64,000 nucleotides of DNA from Yponomeuta sedellus (GCA_934045075.1 OW203736.1:4559591-4623590), one strand, 5' to 3'; positions 1-9,090 are shown, counted from the stretch's first letter. Numbers and translations: made by a program. Notes: generated by a model from the sequence alone, not told the origin.

Positions 1-440
1 CACAGCTAGTAAAAACTAGAATGGCAATGGAAACGCACACCCCGGCTCGCTGAGAAATAATTACGAATTATAATTGGCGGTTACTCGACTGCAGGCTGTA
101 TATCAAACTGTACTCTATTCTCTTTTCACGCATCTTGTGGTAATTAGACCCCGCATCTTAAGTACTGCGGTGAGAAGAAACGGAGTGCTTTATACCATGG
201 AATTTAACGTTTTGATTCTCTAACGATTGCGATTGAGCGGAGATCGAAATAAGCGTTTGGGTTAACACTTCGGCACATAATACGTAATGTGCGTCTTTTC
301 ACAGTTGCTCTGGGTGAGTTCAGAAGAGCGGCTCTTTTTGTGTTGTGTTGTATGGAACACTTATTATAGGTTAAAATAGGCTTAATTATGAAAAGGTGTC
401 TGGATTCACGTACTCAAGAATCCGTGCTAAAGTTAAAAAA
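1..440. other. Unassigned AT-rich DNA
   Basis: No long reading frame, repeat family or RNA gene was recognised here. It looks like low-copy flanking sequence. Confidence 0.5.
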
Positions 441-849
441 TTATGAAATGAAATGAAAAGGTTTTATTCAAAGTACGCACAGAAACTGCGGCTTAATGAA
501 AATTACAATTCAAACTAGGTGTCCATTTCAAAATCTAGATCATTTAGGAGAAAAAATGGACAAAAAAACTCCTAACTTAGTCTTTTCAAAAGTCCTTAAA
601 TAACAGCGTTTACATTATTATTATAAAACATAGAACTTATACATTGTACTGGCTTTAATACCTGACCTCATTGTCATCTAAATAATCCTTTATGTTATAG
701 TAGCCGTTTTGGCACAAACTCTGCTTAACATACTTTTTGAACCGCGATTCAGGCAAGCTTAATATATCTTCAGGGATTTCATTATAGAAGCGTATACAAT
801 ACCCCATGAAGGATGTATTAACCTTTGCCAGCCTAAATAGTGGGAACAA
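441..849 (-). pseudogene. 5'-truncated LINE: RT C-terminus plus 3' UTR
   Basis: On the minus strand, 849-655 encodes about 64 residues ending in NEVRY. The motif GYCIRFYNEIPEDI followed by a Lys-rich stretch and NGYYNIKDYL is typical of the extreme C-terminus of reverse transcriptases from Jockey/CR1-like non-LTR retrotransposons. The 3' UTR runs on to about 441 and ends with an AATAAA signal and short CATTT repeats. The same UTR block (GGTGTCCATTTCAAAATCTA) recurs on the opposite strand near 17880. The endonuclease and the RT catalytic core are missing, so this is a dead fragment. The exact clade is uncertain. Confidence 0.72.
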
Positions 850-1030
850 AAGTTAATGTTTATTTCTAGTATTTACATTGTGTTGGCTACCTAAAGAATG
901 ATTGATTAAAAAATGGTTGTTCCAATTCACTATATAATTTTCGATAAATTAGAATTAAAATATTATTGTCTAGTATAAATAGCATACATATCGCATTAGG
1001 TTAAGCCTGTAATGGTAGGTATTTGTGGGA

Positions 1031-1132
1031 AGTAAAATAAAATTATATATATATATATATTTGGCGCTATATATATATATAGCGCCATTTCCTATCCAGG
1101 ATTGAGACATTTGTTAATAAATACCTGGAGAA

Positions 1133-1224
<92 letters not shown>

Positions 1225-1328
1225 TTCTCCAGGTATTTATTAACAAATGTCTCAATCCTGGATAGGAAATGGCGCTATATATATATATAGCGCCAAATAT
1301 ATATATATATATATAATTTTATTTTACT
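1031..1328. repeat. Perfect palindrome centred on an (AT)n tract
   Basis: About 298 bp read the same on both strands around position 1179. The centre is an (AT)n run of about 87 bp. Each arm holds about 60 bp of LINE sequence (encoding [11 protein letters not shown] in one direction) and a nested GGCGCT(AT)nAGCGCC hairpin. Identical 62-residue frames exist on opposite strands, which shows how exact the symmetry is. It could be a real cruciform-prone insertion or a hairpin artefact of cloning or assembly. Confidence 0.85.
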
Positions 1329-1341
1329 ATATATATATATA

Positions 1342-1645
1342 TATATATATATCTTTCTCCAGGTATTTATTAACAAATGTCTCAATCCTGGATAGGAAAT
1401 GGCGCTGGATAGGACATACACTACGCCGCGACAGGAGATGCCTGAGCAGACAAGCACTTACGTATACCCCATTGGGCAGCCGAAAAAGGGGGCGGCCAAG
1501 GACCACCTGGAAAAGATCAATAGACCAAGAGGCCAAGTCGATCGGCACTAGCTGGCCTGAATTGGAGGCTGCCGCTGACCACCGTCAGAGGTGGAAATCT
1601 GTAGTTGATTCCCTATGCTCCGCTAGGAGTTAAAGGACCAAAGAA
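1342..1645 (+). pseudogene. LINE C-terminal fragment (WRWIGHTLRR type)
   Basis: The reading frame to 1633 encodes RKWRWIGHTLRR, then a Gly/Arg-rich GSRKRGRPRTTWKR and RQRWKSVVDSLCSARS before the stop. This is the usual C-terminal tail of a widespread class of non-LTR retrotransposon proteins. The first 40 bp are an inverted copy of the same element's own coding DNA, so the 5' end is rearranged and shared with the palindrome just upstream. RT and endonuclease domains are absent. Confidence 0.75.
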
Positions 1646-1751
1646 GAAGAAAATATATCTTTCTATGTACGGGCATCTTTAACCACAACAAGGGTCCCTA
1701 TTGCAGATTGAATTTGAGAGCTAAGGTAATCTCAGTCACGCGAGTTTTTCG

Positions 1752-2568
1752 TACAGGCAGCGACATCTGACTTAAGCAAATTTCACTGATGCCGTGAGTC
1801 GCCCATTGGCTCAATTGGTAGAGCGCTGGTACGGATAGCCAGAGGTTGCGGGTTCGAATCCCGGCATGGGTGAAATTTTTAGCCTCTAAATAGGTTTTTA
1901 AATTTGTTCCTTAGCACGGGTTAGTGCATTAAAAATAAAAATAGTGTAATCATGTGGGTACAGTGATATCGTTCCGATGTTAAAACCTAACTGCAAAGTA
2001 GGTGGTCGGGGTTCTAAGTAATGCAATTTGCTTAAGTCAGATGTCGCTGCCTGTACGTAATACAGAGAATATTGTAAAGAGGTTCGAAATTTCACTGATG
2101 CCGTGAGTTGCCCATTGGCTCAATTGGTAGAGCGCTGGTACGGATAGCCAGAGGTTGCGGGTTCGAATCCCGGCATGGGTGAAATTTTTAGCCTCTAAAT
2201 AGGTTTTTAAATTTGTTCCTTAGCAGGGGTTAGTGCATTAAAAATAAAAATAGCGTAATCATGTGGGTACAGTGATATCGTTCCGATGTTAAAACCTAAC
2301 TGCAAAGTAGGTGGTCGGGGCTCTAAGTAATGCAATTTGCTTAATTCAGATGTCGCTGCCTGTACGTAATACAGAGAATATTGTAAAGAGGTTCGAAATT
2401 TCACTGATGCCGTGAGTCGGCCATTGGGCTCAATTGGTAGAGCGCTGGTACGGATAGCCAGAGGTTGCGGGTTCGAATCCCGGCATGGGTGAAATTTTTA
2501 GCCTCTAAATAGGTTTTTAAATTTATTCCTTAGCACGGGTTAGTGCATTAAAAATAAAAATAGTGTAA
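1752..2568 (+). repeat. Tandem array of three TLF units
   Basis: Three tRNA-like blocks begin near 1799, 2108 and 2418, so the period is about 309 bp. Each unit has a spacer (CAGCGACATCTGACTTAAGC...), an A-box-like GGCTCAATTGGTAGAGC, a B-box GGTTCGAATCC, and the tail AGCACGGGTTAGTGCATTAAA. The spacers between blocks are almost identical, which implies tandem duplication or unequal exchange rather than three separate insertions. All three keep RNA polymerase III-type internal boxes. Confidence 0.85.
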
Positions 2569-2581
2569 TTATTTTATAGAG

Positions 2582-2627
2582 TATACTATTTTGATTTTTA
2601 ATGCACTAACCCGTGCTAAGGACAAAG
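2582..2627 (-). mobile_element. 46-bp 5'-truncated TLF copy with 13-bp TSD
   Basis: Only the 3' tail of TLF is present (reverse complement of CCTTAGCACGGGTTAGTGCA plus an A-rich end). It is flanked by perfect copies of TTATTTTATAGAG at 2569-2581 and 2628-2640. Extreme 5' truncation with a target duplication is the mark of target-primed reverse transcription. Confidence 0.8.
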
Positions 2628-2640
2628 TTATTTTATAGAG

Positions 2641-3089
2641 CACATAAAAAAAAACTTTCCTCCACGGAATTGAAAATACAAACAACGTTTTACTTGGAGT
2701 TTTGAAATTGTGCAAAAAATATTACCTGTTCCAACAATGTTGTAATAATTTGGAATAACTTAAATTTTTTCCAGGTGAAAACCTCTTCTTTTCAGTCAGG
2801 GGATAAGAGAATAGGAGACAGTGTGGAAGAAACTACCTTATTCTGGGCATCATGATCACTACAATTGCTCCCGACAATATACCAGTAATAATAGTTGAAA
2901 ATTTTAGTTTATGCTTCTAAGTACAGCGATAGAAACCTGTTATATCGTGTCATTAAAGTTCCGAGGCTCCATAATTTTCTTAACTTAATTTTTATTCTGT
3001 CTAGCAAATTGCAGATCATTGTTAAATTCGTAAGAACGGTTTTAATCCTTACTTTTATGATATTGAACAGCGAAGAGCGAACAGCGAAC
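2641..3089. other. Unassigned AT-rich DNA
   Basis: Nothing recognised. Only short frames on both strands. Confidence 0.45.
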
Positions 3090-3306
3090 GTGCTAAAGAC
3101 AATTTAAAAAAACCTATTTAGAGGCTAAAAATTCCACCCATGCCGGGATTCGAACCCCGGCCTCTGGCTATCCGTGCCAGCGCTCTTCCAACTGAGCTAA
3201 TGGGTGACTCACTGGCATCAGTGAAATTTCGAACCCCTTTACAATATTCTCTGTATTACGTACAGGCAGCAACATCTGGCTGAAGTAAATTGCATCTCTT
3301 ACAGCC
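3090..3306 (-). mobile_element. TLF copy, antisense tRNA arm
   Basis: It carries the tRNA-like block on the minus strand (GGATTCGAACCCC B-box complement near 3148) and the spacer to CAGCCCGAATATGC. It is immediately followed by a second minus copy, forming a head-to-tail pair. Confidence 0.82.
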
Positions 3307-3455
3307 CGAATATGCACTAACCCGTGCTAAAGACAATTTAAAAAAAACCTATTTAGAGGCTACAAATTCCACCCATGCCGGGATTCGAACCCCGGCCTCT
3401 GGCTATCCGTGCCAGCGCTTTTCCAACTGAGCTAATGGGTGACTCAGTCAGTGAA
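3307..3455 (-). mobile_element. TLF copy, second of a tandem pair
   Basis: It starts with the tail complement TGCACTAACCCGTGCTAAAG, then the antisense tRNA-like block, and is cut within the spacer near 3450. It shares the GGATTCGAACCCC variant with its neighbour, so the pair arose by duplication. Confidence 0.82.
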
Positions 3456-3748
3456 TCCCGAATCTGTGTACAACTCACAACCTCTTCAAAATAATTAAAC
3501 ATTTTTTTTATTCTGTCATTGTCGTCATCGTCTAGCTCCGTATCAATCTAAATTATAAATATTTTTAATATTGAAGTATAACAATCAACTTCATCAAAAT
3601 GAGAACCCCTTTTTTTAATTCAGTGCTAACTGCGAGACTAACCCATGGCTTTTTTGTATTATTTTACTTTCTGTAATTTATGACTACAAGCTGTAAACTC
3701 TCCAAATGTAAAAATAAATAATATATCCTGCACAAATTATGAAGTTGT

Positions 3749-4082
3749 AAAGCGCTCGTGGCCTAGGCGAACCGAGTGATTGGAATCAATCACTTGGTTA
3801 AGCAAGTTTTTTTAAATTGACTACCGCCAGTGGAATTTTTCCGAGCTCTTCCGTGCTTCGCAAGGATCGTTAAGCCGTTGGTGCCGGCTGTCGTATAATG
3901 GCAGTCGTTAAGCCATGTCAGATGCCTTATGGCGGCTTGATAACTTCCGACAGTAAGTCCCGCCACTGTCTTACAATCCTCCACCAACCCGGACTTGGCC
4001 CGCGTGGTGGAGTATGGCCTAACTTTCCTGCGATGCAGGAAGAGGCCCGTGCCCCAGCAGTGGGGACATCAAACGGTTGATA
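3749..4082 (+). mobile_element. 5S-SINE copy with partly deleted head
   Basis: The head begins GCGCTCGTGGCCTAGGCGAA and keeps GAACCGAGTGATTGG and GGTTAAGCAA of the 5S-derived part. The segment with the IE and C-box is deleted. The family body (TTCCGTGCTTCGCAAGG, TGGCAGTCGTTAAGCCATGT) and the tail CCAGCAGTGGGGACAT follow. Confidence 0.82.
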
Positions 4083-4380
4083 ACACAAATTAGCAATTTG
4101 AGAGCTTGAGAAGTGAAAAAGTGCATTTTCGAGGTACTTAACACTTTATCTGCTCGCACTCCGCGTGTTTCCACATTCAGGCCCAAACAGCGTACGGTTT
4201 ACGACGCCGCTGGAGCACAAAGCGCATGACATCACGCTTTGTCCGAGGGGAGTGGGCAGACAAAAGCTGCCTAGTGTGTGTCGAGAATGTATTGACTTGA
4301 CGTGACAGTATCGAAGTGAGAAGGAAGTTAAATTGATCTTCGGAGGTGGCATCTAAGTTTTGTTATGGAGTTATGAATTT
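4083..4380. other. Unassigned DNA with moderate GC
   Basis: The part from 4140 to 4350 is noticeably less AT-rich than its surroundings, with short frames on both strands, but I recognise no protein or repeat. Confidence 0.4.
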
Positions 4381-4382
4381 TA

Positions 4383-4578
4383 TAAACCTATTTGGAGGCT
4401 AAAAATTCCACCCATGCCGGGATTCGAACCCGCGATCTCTGGCTATCCGTGCCAGCGCTCTTTCCAACTGAGCTAATGGGCGACTCACCGGCACCAGTGA
4501 AATTTCGAACCTCTTTACAATATTCTCTGTATTACAGAGAATATTGGTTTTTAAAATTGTCCTTAGCACGGGTCCTCA
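4383..4578 (+). mobile_element. TLF foldback derivative: antisense arm plus short sense end
   Basis: It begins AAACCTATTTGGAGGC, carries the whole antisense tRNA-like block and spacer, then ends with the sense tail GGTTTTTAAAATTGTCCTTAGC. This is the palindromic layout with most of the sense arm deleted. Confidence 0.75.
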
Positions 4579-4579
4579 A

Positions 4580-4800
4580 AAAAATATAGAATCGCTGAAT
4601 GTTATGAATTAGAATATTCTTTGAAGTACGAGGATGGTTCTTACGACGGAAAAAAAAAAAAAAATTAAGAATCGACTGTAAGGTGGTACGCATTTCGCTG
4701 GGTTAGCTAGTCTTTCTATAATATAAAAATTAATTGCTGAATGTAAGCGCAAATCTCGAGAGCAGCCGAACCGATTTTGCTAATTGTGTATTTGTGAATT
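4580..4800 (-). repeat. Two H repeats in tandem
   Basis: Minus-strand H copies at about 4580-4712 and 4715-4800. The shared sequence on the plus strand is GCTGAATGT...CGAGAGCAGC...CCGATTTTGCTAATT, with TTAGCTAGT at the junction. H usually occurs in tandem pairs here and resembles the 3' region of an RTE-like LINE. Confidence 0.65.
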
Positions 4801-4806
4801 TTGTAA

Positions 4807-4888
4807 TAATGGCAGCGACATCTGGCTGAAGTTTTTAAAATTGTATTTAGTACGGGTAAGTGCATTAAAAATAAAAATAGTATAGTTA
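4807..4888 (+). mobile_element. TLF internal-deletion fragment
   Basis: GGCAGCGACATCTGGCTGAAG of the spacer is joined directly to the 3' tail (TTAGTACGGGTAAGTGCATT). The tRNA-like block is missing. Confidence 0.65.
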
Positions 4889-5342
4889 TAAATTTGTTGT
4901 TGGGTTTTCAGCACTTATCACCTCCTGTTATGCGCACTCAATCCTGAACTATTCCAATAGTCTAACTGTGAAATTGGTATGGAATTTGACAGTTAAACGA
5001 TTCAAATCGCTTTGTATTTAGTGCGCACAATCAGGCTTAGGCAATTGTGCTTTCAACTCACAAGACTACTGTGTACTTGTACAAACTATATCTACATATG
5101 AAAGTAAAAAAAAAATGTCACACCTACCTACTGGTATTTGTCGACGTAAAATATTTGATGGGTCTAATAACAATTGCTTATTCAGTAAGGTTAATTACCC
5201 CAGCGAGTTACTAAAAATAATTTCATCGCGGTCGATTGATTACAAGATTTATTTAGATAAACAAGATTTAGTTAGTCTCTTCATCATGTTCTGTCTTCTA
5301 CCACAAGAATGGTATGATGCGACCAATATGTTTTTGATTAAC
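4889..5342. other. Unassigned AT-rich DNA
   Basis: An open stretch of about 75 codons on the plus strand (5115-5340) has no features I recognise. Confidence 0.4.
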
Positions 5343-5356
5343 AATCTTCATGATTA

Positions 5357-5404
5357 TACTATTTTTACGTTTAATGCACTAACCCGTGCTAAATAGGTTT
5401 TTAA
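5357..5404 (-). mobile_element. 48-bp minimal TLF with perfect 14-bp TSD
   Basis: Only the two termini of TLF remain: the tail complement (TTTAATGCACTAACCCGTGC) fused to TAAATAGGTTTTTAA, the complement of the 5' terminus. It is flanked by identical AATCTTCATGATTA at 5343-5356 and 5405-5418. Both ends and the target duplication are intact, so this copy defines the element's boundaries. Confidence 0.83.
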
Positions 5405-5418
5405 AATCTTCATGATTA

Positions 5419-5985
5419 GTTTAAAAGTAAATATTATGTAATATTTGTAGCTGCTCAAAGACTTGGTACAGGGATCCTGACTAGGTCATCTGTTATTGAA
5501 TATATATATTATTTATAGTCTCTGTAAAAAGTGCGTTTTGAAGGTTTTAACTTCATAACGCACATTTTACATAATCATTCTCAGTCATCGAAGATTTTGT
5601 AATCATTTAATGCTACGTATGTAAAATTATTTCACGTTTATTTTTTTTCAAAGTGCATATCTTAGGTTAGCTGCAGAAAATACTTAGTAGTTTTAAACTT
5701 GCTTTTGTGCAAAATTTGTATGCAATAAAGAATTTTAATGATAATAATATTCTGATAAATAACTACTACCGCCTCCATTCTCAGCTTCTCGTTTCTCACA
5801 TTCGACTCCAGGCACACAATGGAAGCTGACAGTTGGAGTGCGACTCTAGTGTTTGCGCACACGCATACTGTTTGCGTGCGACTGACTTAACCCGGGCTTG
5901 GTTGCGCAACTGCCCACAATACTTGTCTTTCGACTCCGCGTTATGTCCTTAGGCCGTTGGAATAACTTTAAAACATCACATTACA
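5419..5985. other. Unassigned DNA with one imperfect hairpin
   Basis: About 5530-5562 forms a 13-bp stem (GTGCGTTTTGAAG with CTTCATAACGCAC, one mismatch). No gene recognised. Confidence 0.4.
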
Positions 5986-5987
5986 TA

Positions 5988-6048
5988 AACTCGTACCTGT
6001 ATTACGGAAAGGTAGGCAGATACTACGGTTTGCAACTTGCCACACTTG
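5988..6048 (-). pseudogene. LINE-GIQA 3'-end remnant
   Basis: The plus-strand CCTGTATTACGGAAAGGTAG and following bases are a decayed reverse complement of the coding end that reads ...SAYPSGIQA in better copies. Confidence 0.5.
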
Positions 6049-6059
6049 ATCATGTGAAA

Positions 6060-6240
6060 CATGATGGGTGCCTCGTTGGTCCAGCCGTTGAGGCTGGCTA
6101 TCAAGACAGAGGTCGTGGGGTCGATGCCCACAGGGGGATTTTAAAAGTGGCCTTAGTCTAGGTGTATTTTCATGTTTGTGACGTCCTTGCCTAGTTACAG
6201 TACAGTACAGTACAGGATAACGTAGTTTGGGACCAGGTCA
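6060..6240 (+). mobile_element. M-SINE copy
   Basis: The tRNA-like head (GCCTCGTTGGTCCAGCCG, then a B-box-like GGTCGTGGGGTCGATGCCC) is followed by a body containing CATGTTTGTGACGTCCTTGC. The same body is seen on the other strand at 55060-55245. Confidence 0.6.
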
Positions 6241-6480
6241 GATGATTACGTGGAAGTTATTATTCAATTATATCTGCAATCATTAGTAGCCTATTTGCCC
6301 CTCTGTACAGCGCAGATCTTCTTTTTTTTTTTTATTTAAAGTAAGAAAAAAATAGATTCAATAAATGCCGCCCATCCGCCAAAACCGACAAGGTTTATCT
6401 GTGGATTAGGTTTTTTTTAGTAGTCACTAGTTTAACATGTTGGAAATAGTATACTATACTAGTAGTATACTATAATATAC

Positions 6481-7034
6481 TTTAAAAACCTATTTAGAGG
6501 CTAAAAATTTCACCCATGCCGGGATCCGAACCCGCAATCTCTGGCTATCCGTACCAGTGCTCTACCAATTGAGCCAATGGGCGACTCACGGCATCAGTGA
6601 AATTTCGAACCTCTTTACACTATTCTCTGTATTACGTACAGGCAGCGACATCTGACTTAAGCAAATTGCATTACTTACAGCCCCGACTACCTACTTTGCA
6701 GTTAGGTTTTAATAGTAATAGTATACCCACATGGTTATACTATTTTTATAGTGCACTATAAAAATAGTATAATCATGTGGGTACAGTGATATCGTTCCGA
6801 TGTTAAAACCTAACTGCAAAGTAGGTAGTCGGGGCTGTAAGTAATGCAATTTGCTTAAGTCAGATGCCGCTGCCTGTACGTAATACAGAGAATAGTGTAA
6901 AGAAGTTCGAAATTTCACTGATGCCGTGAGTTGCCCATTGGCTCAATTGGTAGAGCGCTGGCACGGATAGCCAGAGGTTGCGGGTTCGAATCCCGGCATG
7001 GGTGAAATTTTTAGCCTCTAAATAGGTTTTTAAA
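6481..7034. mobile_element. Full palindromic TLF element (554 bp)
   Basis: The left arm 6481-6753 and right arm 6754-7034 are near-perfect reverse complements with no loop; the axis lies in GTGCAC at 6751-6756. Each arm contains the whole tRNA-like block, the CAGCGACATCTGAC spacer and the outer end TTTAAAAACCTATTTAGAGG. The right end lacks the usual GCACGGGTTAGTGC tail and I see no target duplication. The 72-nt tRNA-like block can form a full cloverleaf with anticodon loop ACGGATA. Confidence 0.88.
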
Positions 7035-7204
7035 CATGTACGATCCAGACTAATCTCCAAAACATGTGTTGTGTACACAGCATGGTTCCAATAATATGAA
7101 ACTTAGACGAGTTATTTAAACTAAGATAATTATCATGCTATTCATATCATAGCATGGGATTCTCTTACATTCAATCTAGAACAAAGAAATAAAGTTAAAA
7201 AGAA

Positions 7205-7413
7205 ATTATATTGCACTATCCCGTGCTAAGGACAATTATAAAAACCTATTCCTAGTCTAGAAGAGATCACTTTTAGTAATAGCCGTCTGTGTGTAATTTC
7301 CATTTTTATGTACAATAAAGTGTTCTCTATCTATCTAACCTGGCTGACCGTGCCAGAGGTCGCGGGTTCGAAACTCGACATAGATGGAATTTTTGGCCTC
7401 TAAATAGGTTTTT
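7205..7413. mobile_element. TLF fragments flanking a LINE 3' tail
   Basis: TGCACTATCCCGTGCTAAGG and AAAAACCTATT (7211-7250) are minus-strand TLF end sequence. 7251-7338 is a J-type LINE 3' UTR ending TACAATAAAGTGTTCTCTAT. 7339-7413 is a decayed sense tRNA-like half ending GCCTCTAAATAGG. Confidence 0.62.
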
Positions 7414-7535
7414 AACAAGAAATTTGACGACAGATTCTTATTACGATTAACGGTATGACGATTTCAAGTTGTGAAGTATGTAAACACCTTAGCCACTTAG
7501 ATGTACTAACTAAATTACAATTTCCTTTGTGTAAT

Positions 7536-7703
7536 ACATACATACATACATACATACATACATACATACATACATACATACATACATACATACATACATA
7601 CATACATACATACATACATACCTACATACATACATACATACATACATACATACATACATACATACATACATACATACATACATACATACATACATACATA
7701 CAT
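7536..7703 (+). repeat. (TACA)n microsatellite, about 168 bp
   Basis: Near-perfect TACA/CATA tetranucleotides with a single CCTA interruption near 7620. The array abuts the 3' end of a minus-strand LINE-GIQA fragment whose own tail is (TATG)n, so the LINE tail is the likely seed. Confidence 0.95.
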
Positions 7704-7895
7704 AACCTCACGCCTGTATCCCAGAGGGGTAGGCAGAGACCACGGACACACCTTCGCTTCATCAACGTACATAAGTCGTTGAATGCACGCACGTCAGTCC
7801 CGGGTACTTTTTATCTCTCCTTTTGCTAATACATCCCCTATTCGGTCGATTTATTTCCGCCTGGGATGACCCTTACCAGCCCTTCAGCCCTTGTG
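7704..7895 (-). pseudogene. LINE-GIQA C-terminal coding remnant
   Basis: On the minus strand an IQRLMYVDEAKV segment is recognisable, followed after a small deletion by the frame-shifted equivalent of the ...SLVSAYPSGIQA ending. Upstream, broken frames match a GKGHPRRK...KSTRD.RAC stretch typical of this LINE. Stops and the deletion show it is dead. Confidence 0.7.
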
Positions 7896-7913
7896 CAATA
7901 CTGGCATAATAAC

Positions 7914-8365
7914 AATAGGAAATTATATTATGATAACACAAAAATAATAACCAGAAGTGCCTATTGTACCAGCAAAAGCTAAACAATGAGATATGAGTCT
8001 ACGCCAATTAACTGACCAACCTGTTTTATGTATGTGCAGCGCATATTTGTATACAATATTATTTATTCAAAAACCAAACTTGTCAAATGGACGTTAAGGA
8101 CGTGCTCCGACAATAAAATCAATTTGTTATGAAAATATTACACGTTGGACACGTTCATTGTGTAGGCGCGGAGGCTTTTGTCGTGGAGTTTATTTTATGA
8201 TGACTGTGATGCCGTGATTTCCAGTCTCCAAAGCTGGATTACATCACTGAACTCAAGTCTCACAAGCGCTTTGTGTTTAAAAACGTAACGCGCTTCAGGT
8301 TGATAACTAGCGCCAAAAAACTCATAACTTGTTTACAATCCGTTTAAAAAAAAGTGATAATGGAA
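7914..8365. other. Unassigned AT-rich DNA
   Basis: Nothing recognised. Confidence 0.4.
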
Positions 8366-8492
8366 AGAGCGCTGGCACGGATAGCCAGAGGTCGCGGGTT
8401 CGAATCCCGGCATGAGTGGAATTTTTAGCCTCTAAATAGGTTTTTTTAAATTGTCCTTAGCACGGGTTAGTGCATTAAAAATAATATTATAA
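8366..8492 (+). mobile_element. TLF copy, 5'-truncated in the tRNA block
   Basis: It starts AAAGAGCGCTGGCACGGATA, keeps the B-box GGTTCGAATCC, GCCTCTAAATAGG and the tail AGCACGGGTTAGTGC. The short repeat ATAATG lies on both sides, a weak candidate duplication. Confidence 0.75.
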
Positions 8493-8506
8493 TGATGTAT
8501 GATATC

Positions 8507-8927
8507 AACCCTTTGTATGTCGCTGCTGGGCTACGAGTGCCTTCCTGCAAGAAGGTTATCGCAGGGAGGTTAGACCATACTCCACCACGGGCGCCAAGCC
8601 CTTAGTGGAACCGAGTGATTGGAATCTATCACTTGAGTCAATTACACAAGCGGTAGTCACGGGATGGGTGACCGTCCCGTGACTACCGCTTGTGGCATTT
8701 TTCCGAGCGCATCCGTTTTTCGCAAGGCACGTGAAGCCGTCGGGGCCGGCTGTCATGTAATGACAGTCGTTAAGCCATGTCAGAGGCCGTATGGGAGTAA
8801 GGCCCGCCACTTTCTTACAATCCTCCACCAACCCGGACTTGGCCCCCGTGGTGGAGCATGGCCTAACCTTCCTGCGATGCAGAAGCAGACCCGTTCCCCA
8901 GCAGTGGGGACATACAAGGGTTGATAT
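8507..8927. mobile_element. Foldback 5S-SINE
   Basis: 8507-8605 is the 5S-SINE tail on the minus strand (CAACCCTTTGTATGTCGCTG). It is joined to a nearly complete plus-strand copy, 8606-8927, ending CAGTGGGGACATACAAGGG. In the 5S-derived head, 8645-8664 and 8675-8694 are perfect reverse complements (20 bp). They place GATGGGTGACCG, the 5S C-box equivalent, at the tip of a hairpin. Confidence 0.82.
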
Positions 8928-8935
8928 CGAATATA

Positions 8936-9090
8936 GAAATGACTTTGTACTAGCTTTTGCCCGGGACTCTGTCCGCGTGGACTTTTTTTGCAACCCTGTT
9001 CACTTCCTTAAGGGCTTAATTTCGAAAAACTTGAAACACATGTTCAATTATTCAATCAATTGTGTTGAAGAGTATTTATTTTAAGTTGCA
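8936..9090 (+). repeat. K repeat, left part
   Basis: It begins CTAGCTTTTGCCCGGGACTC and runs through TTAAGGGCTTAATTTCGAAA. The repeat continues at 9256 after a B-SINE insertion. Confidence 0.68.

Noticed and set aside
1799..1872. Genuine host tRNA gene
   Set aside because: The cloverleaf is good, but it lies in a dispersed repeat with a constant 3' tail. Position 33 of the anticodon loop is C, not T, and the same block recurs many times.
1898..2095. 65-residue frames repeated with the TLF array
   Set aside because: They lie on the non-coding strand of the TLF spacer and recur only because the array is duplicated.
1752..2568. CRISPR-like array
   Set aside because: Eukaryotic context, three 309-bp units, and the spacers are as similar as the repeats.
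7455..7829. YIHT / MYVC repeat proteins
   Set aside because: Artefact of the (TACA)n array.
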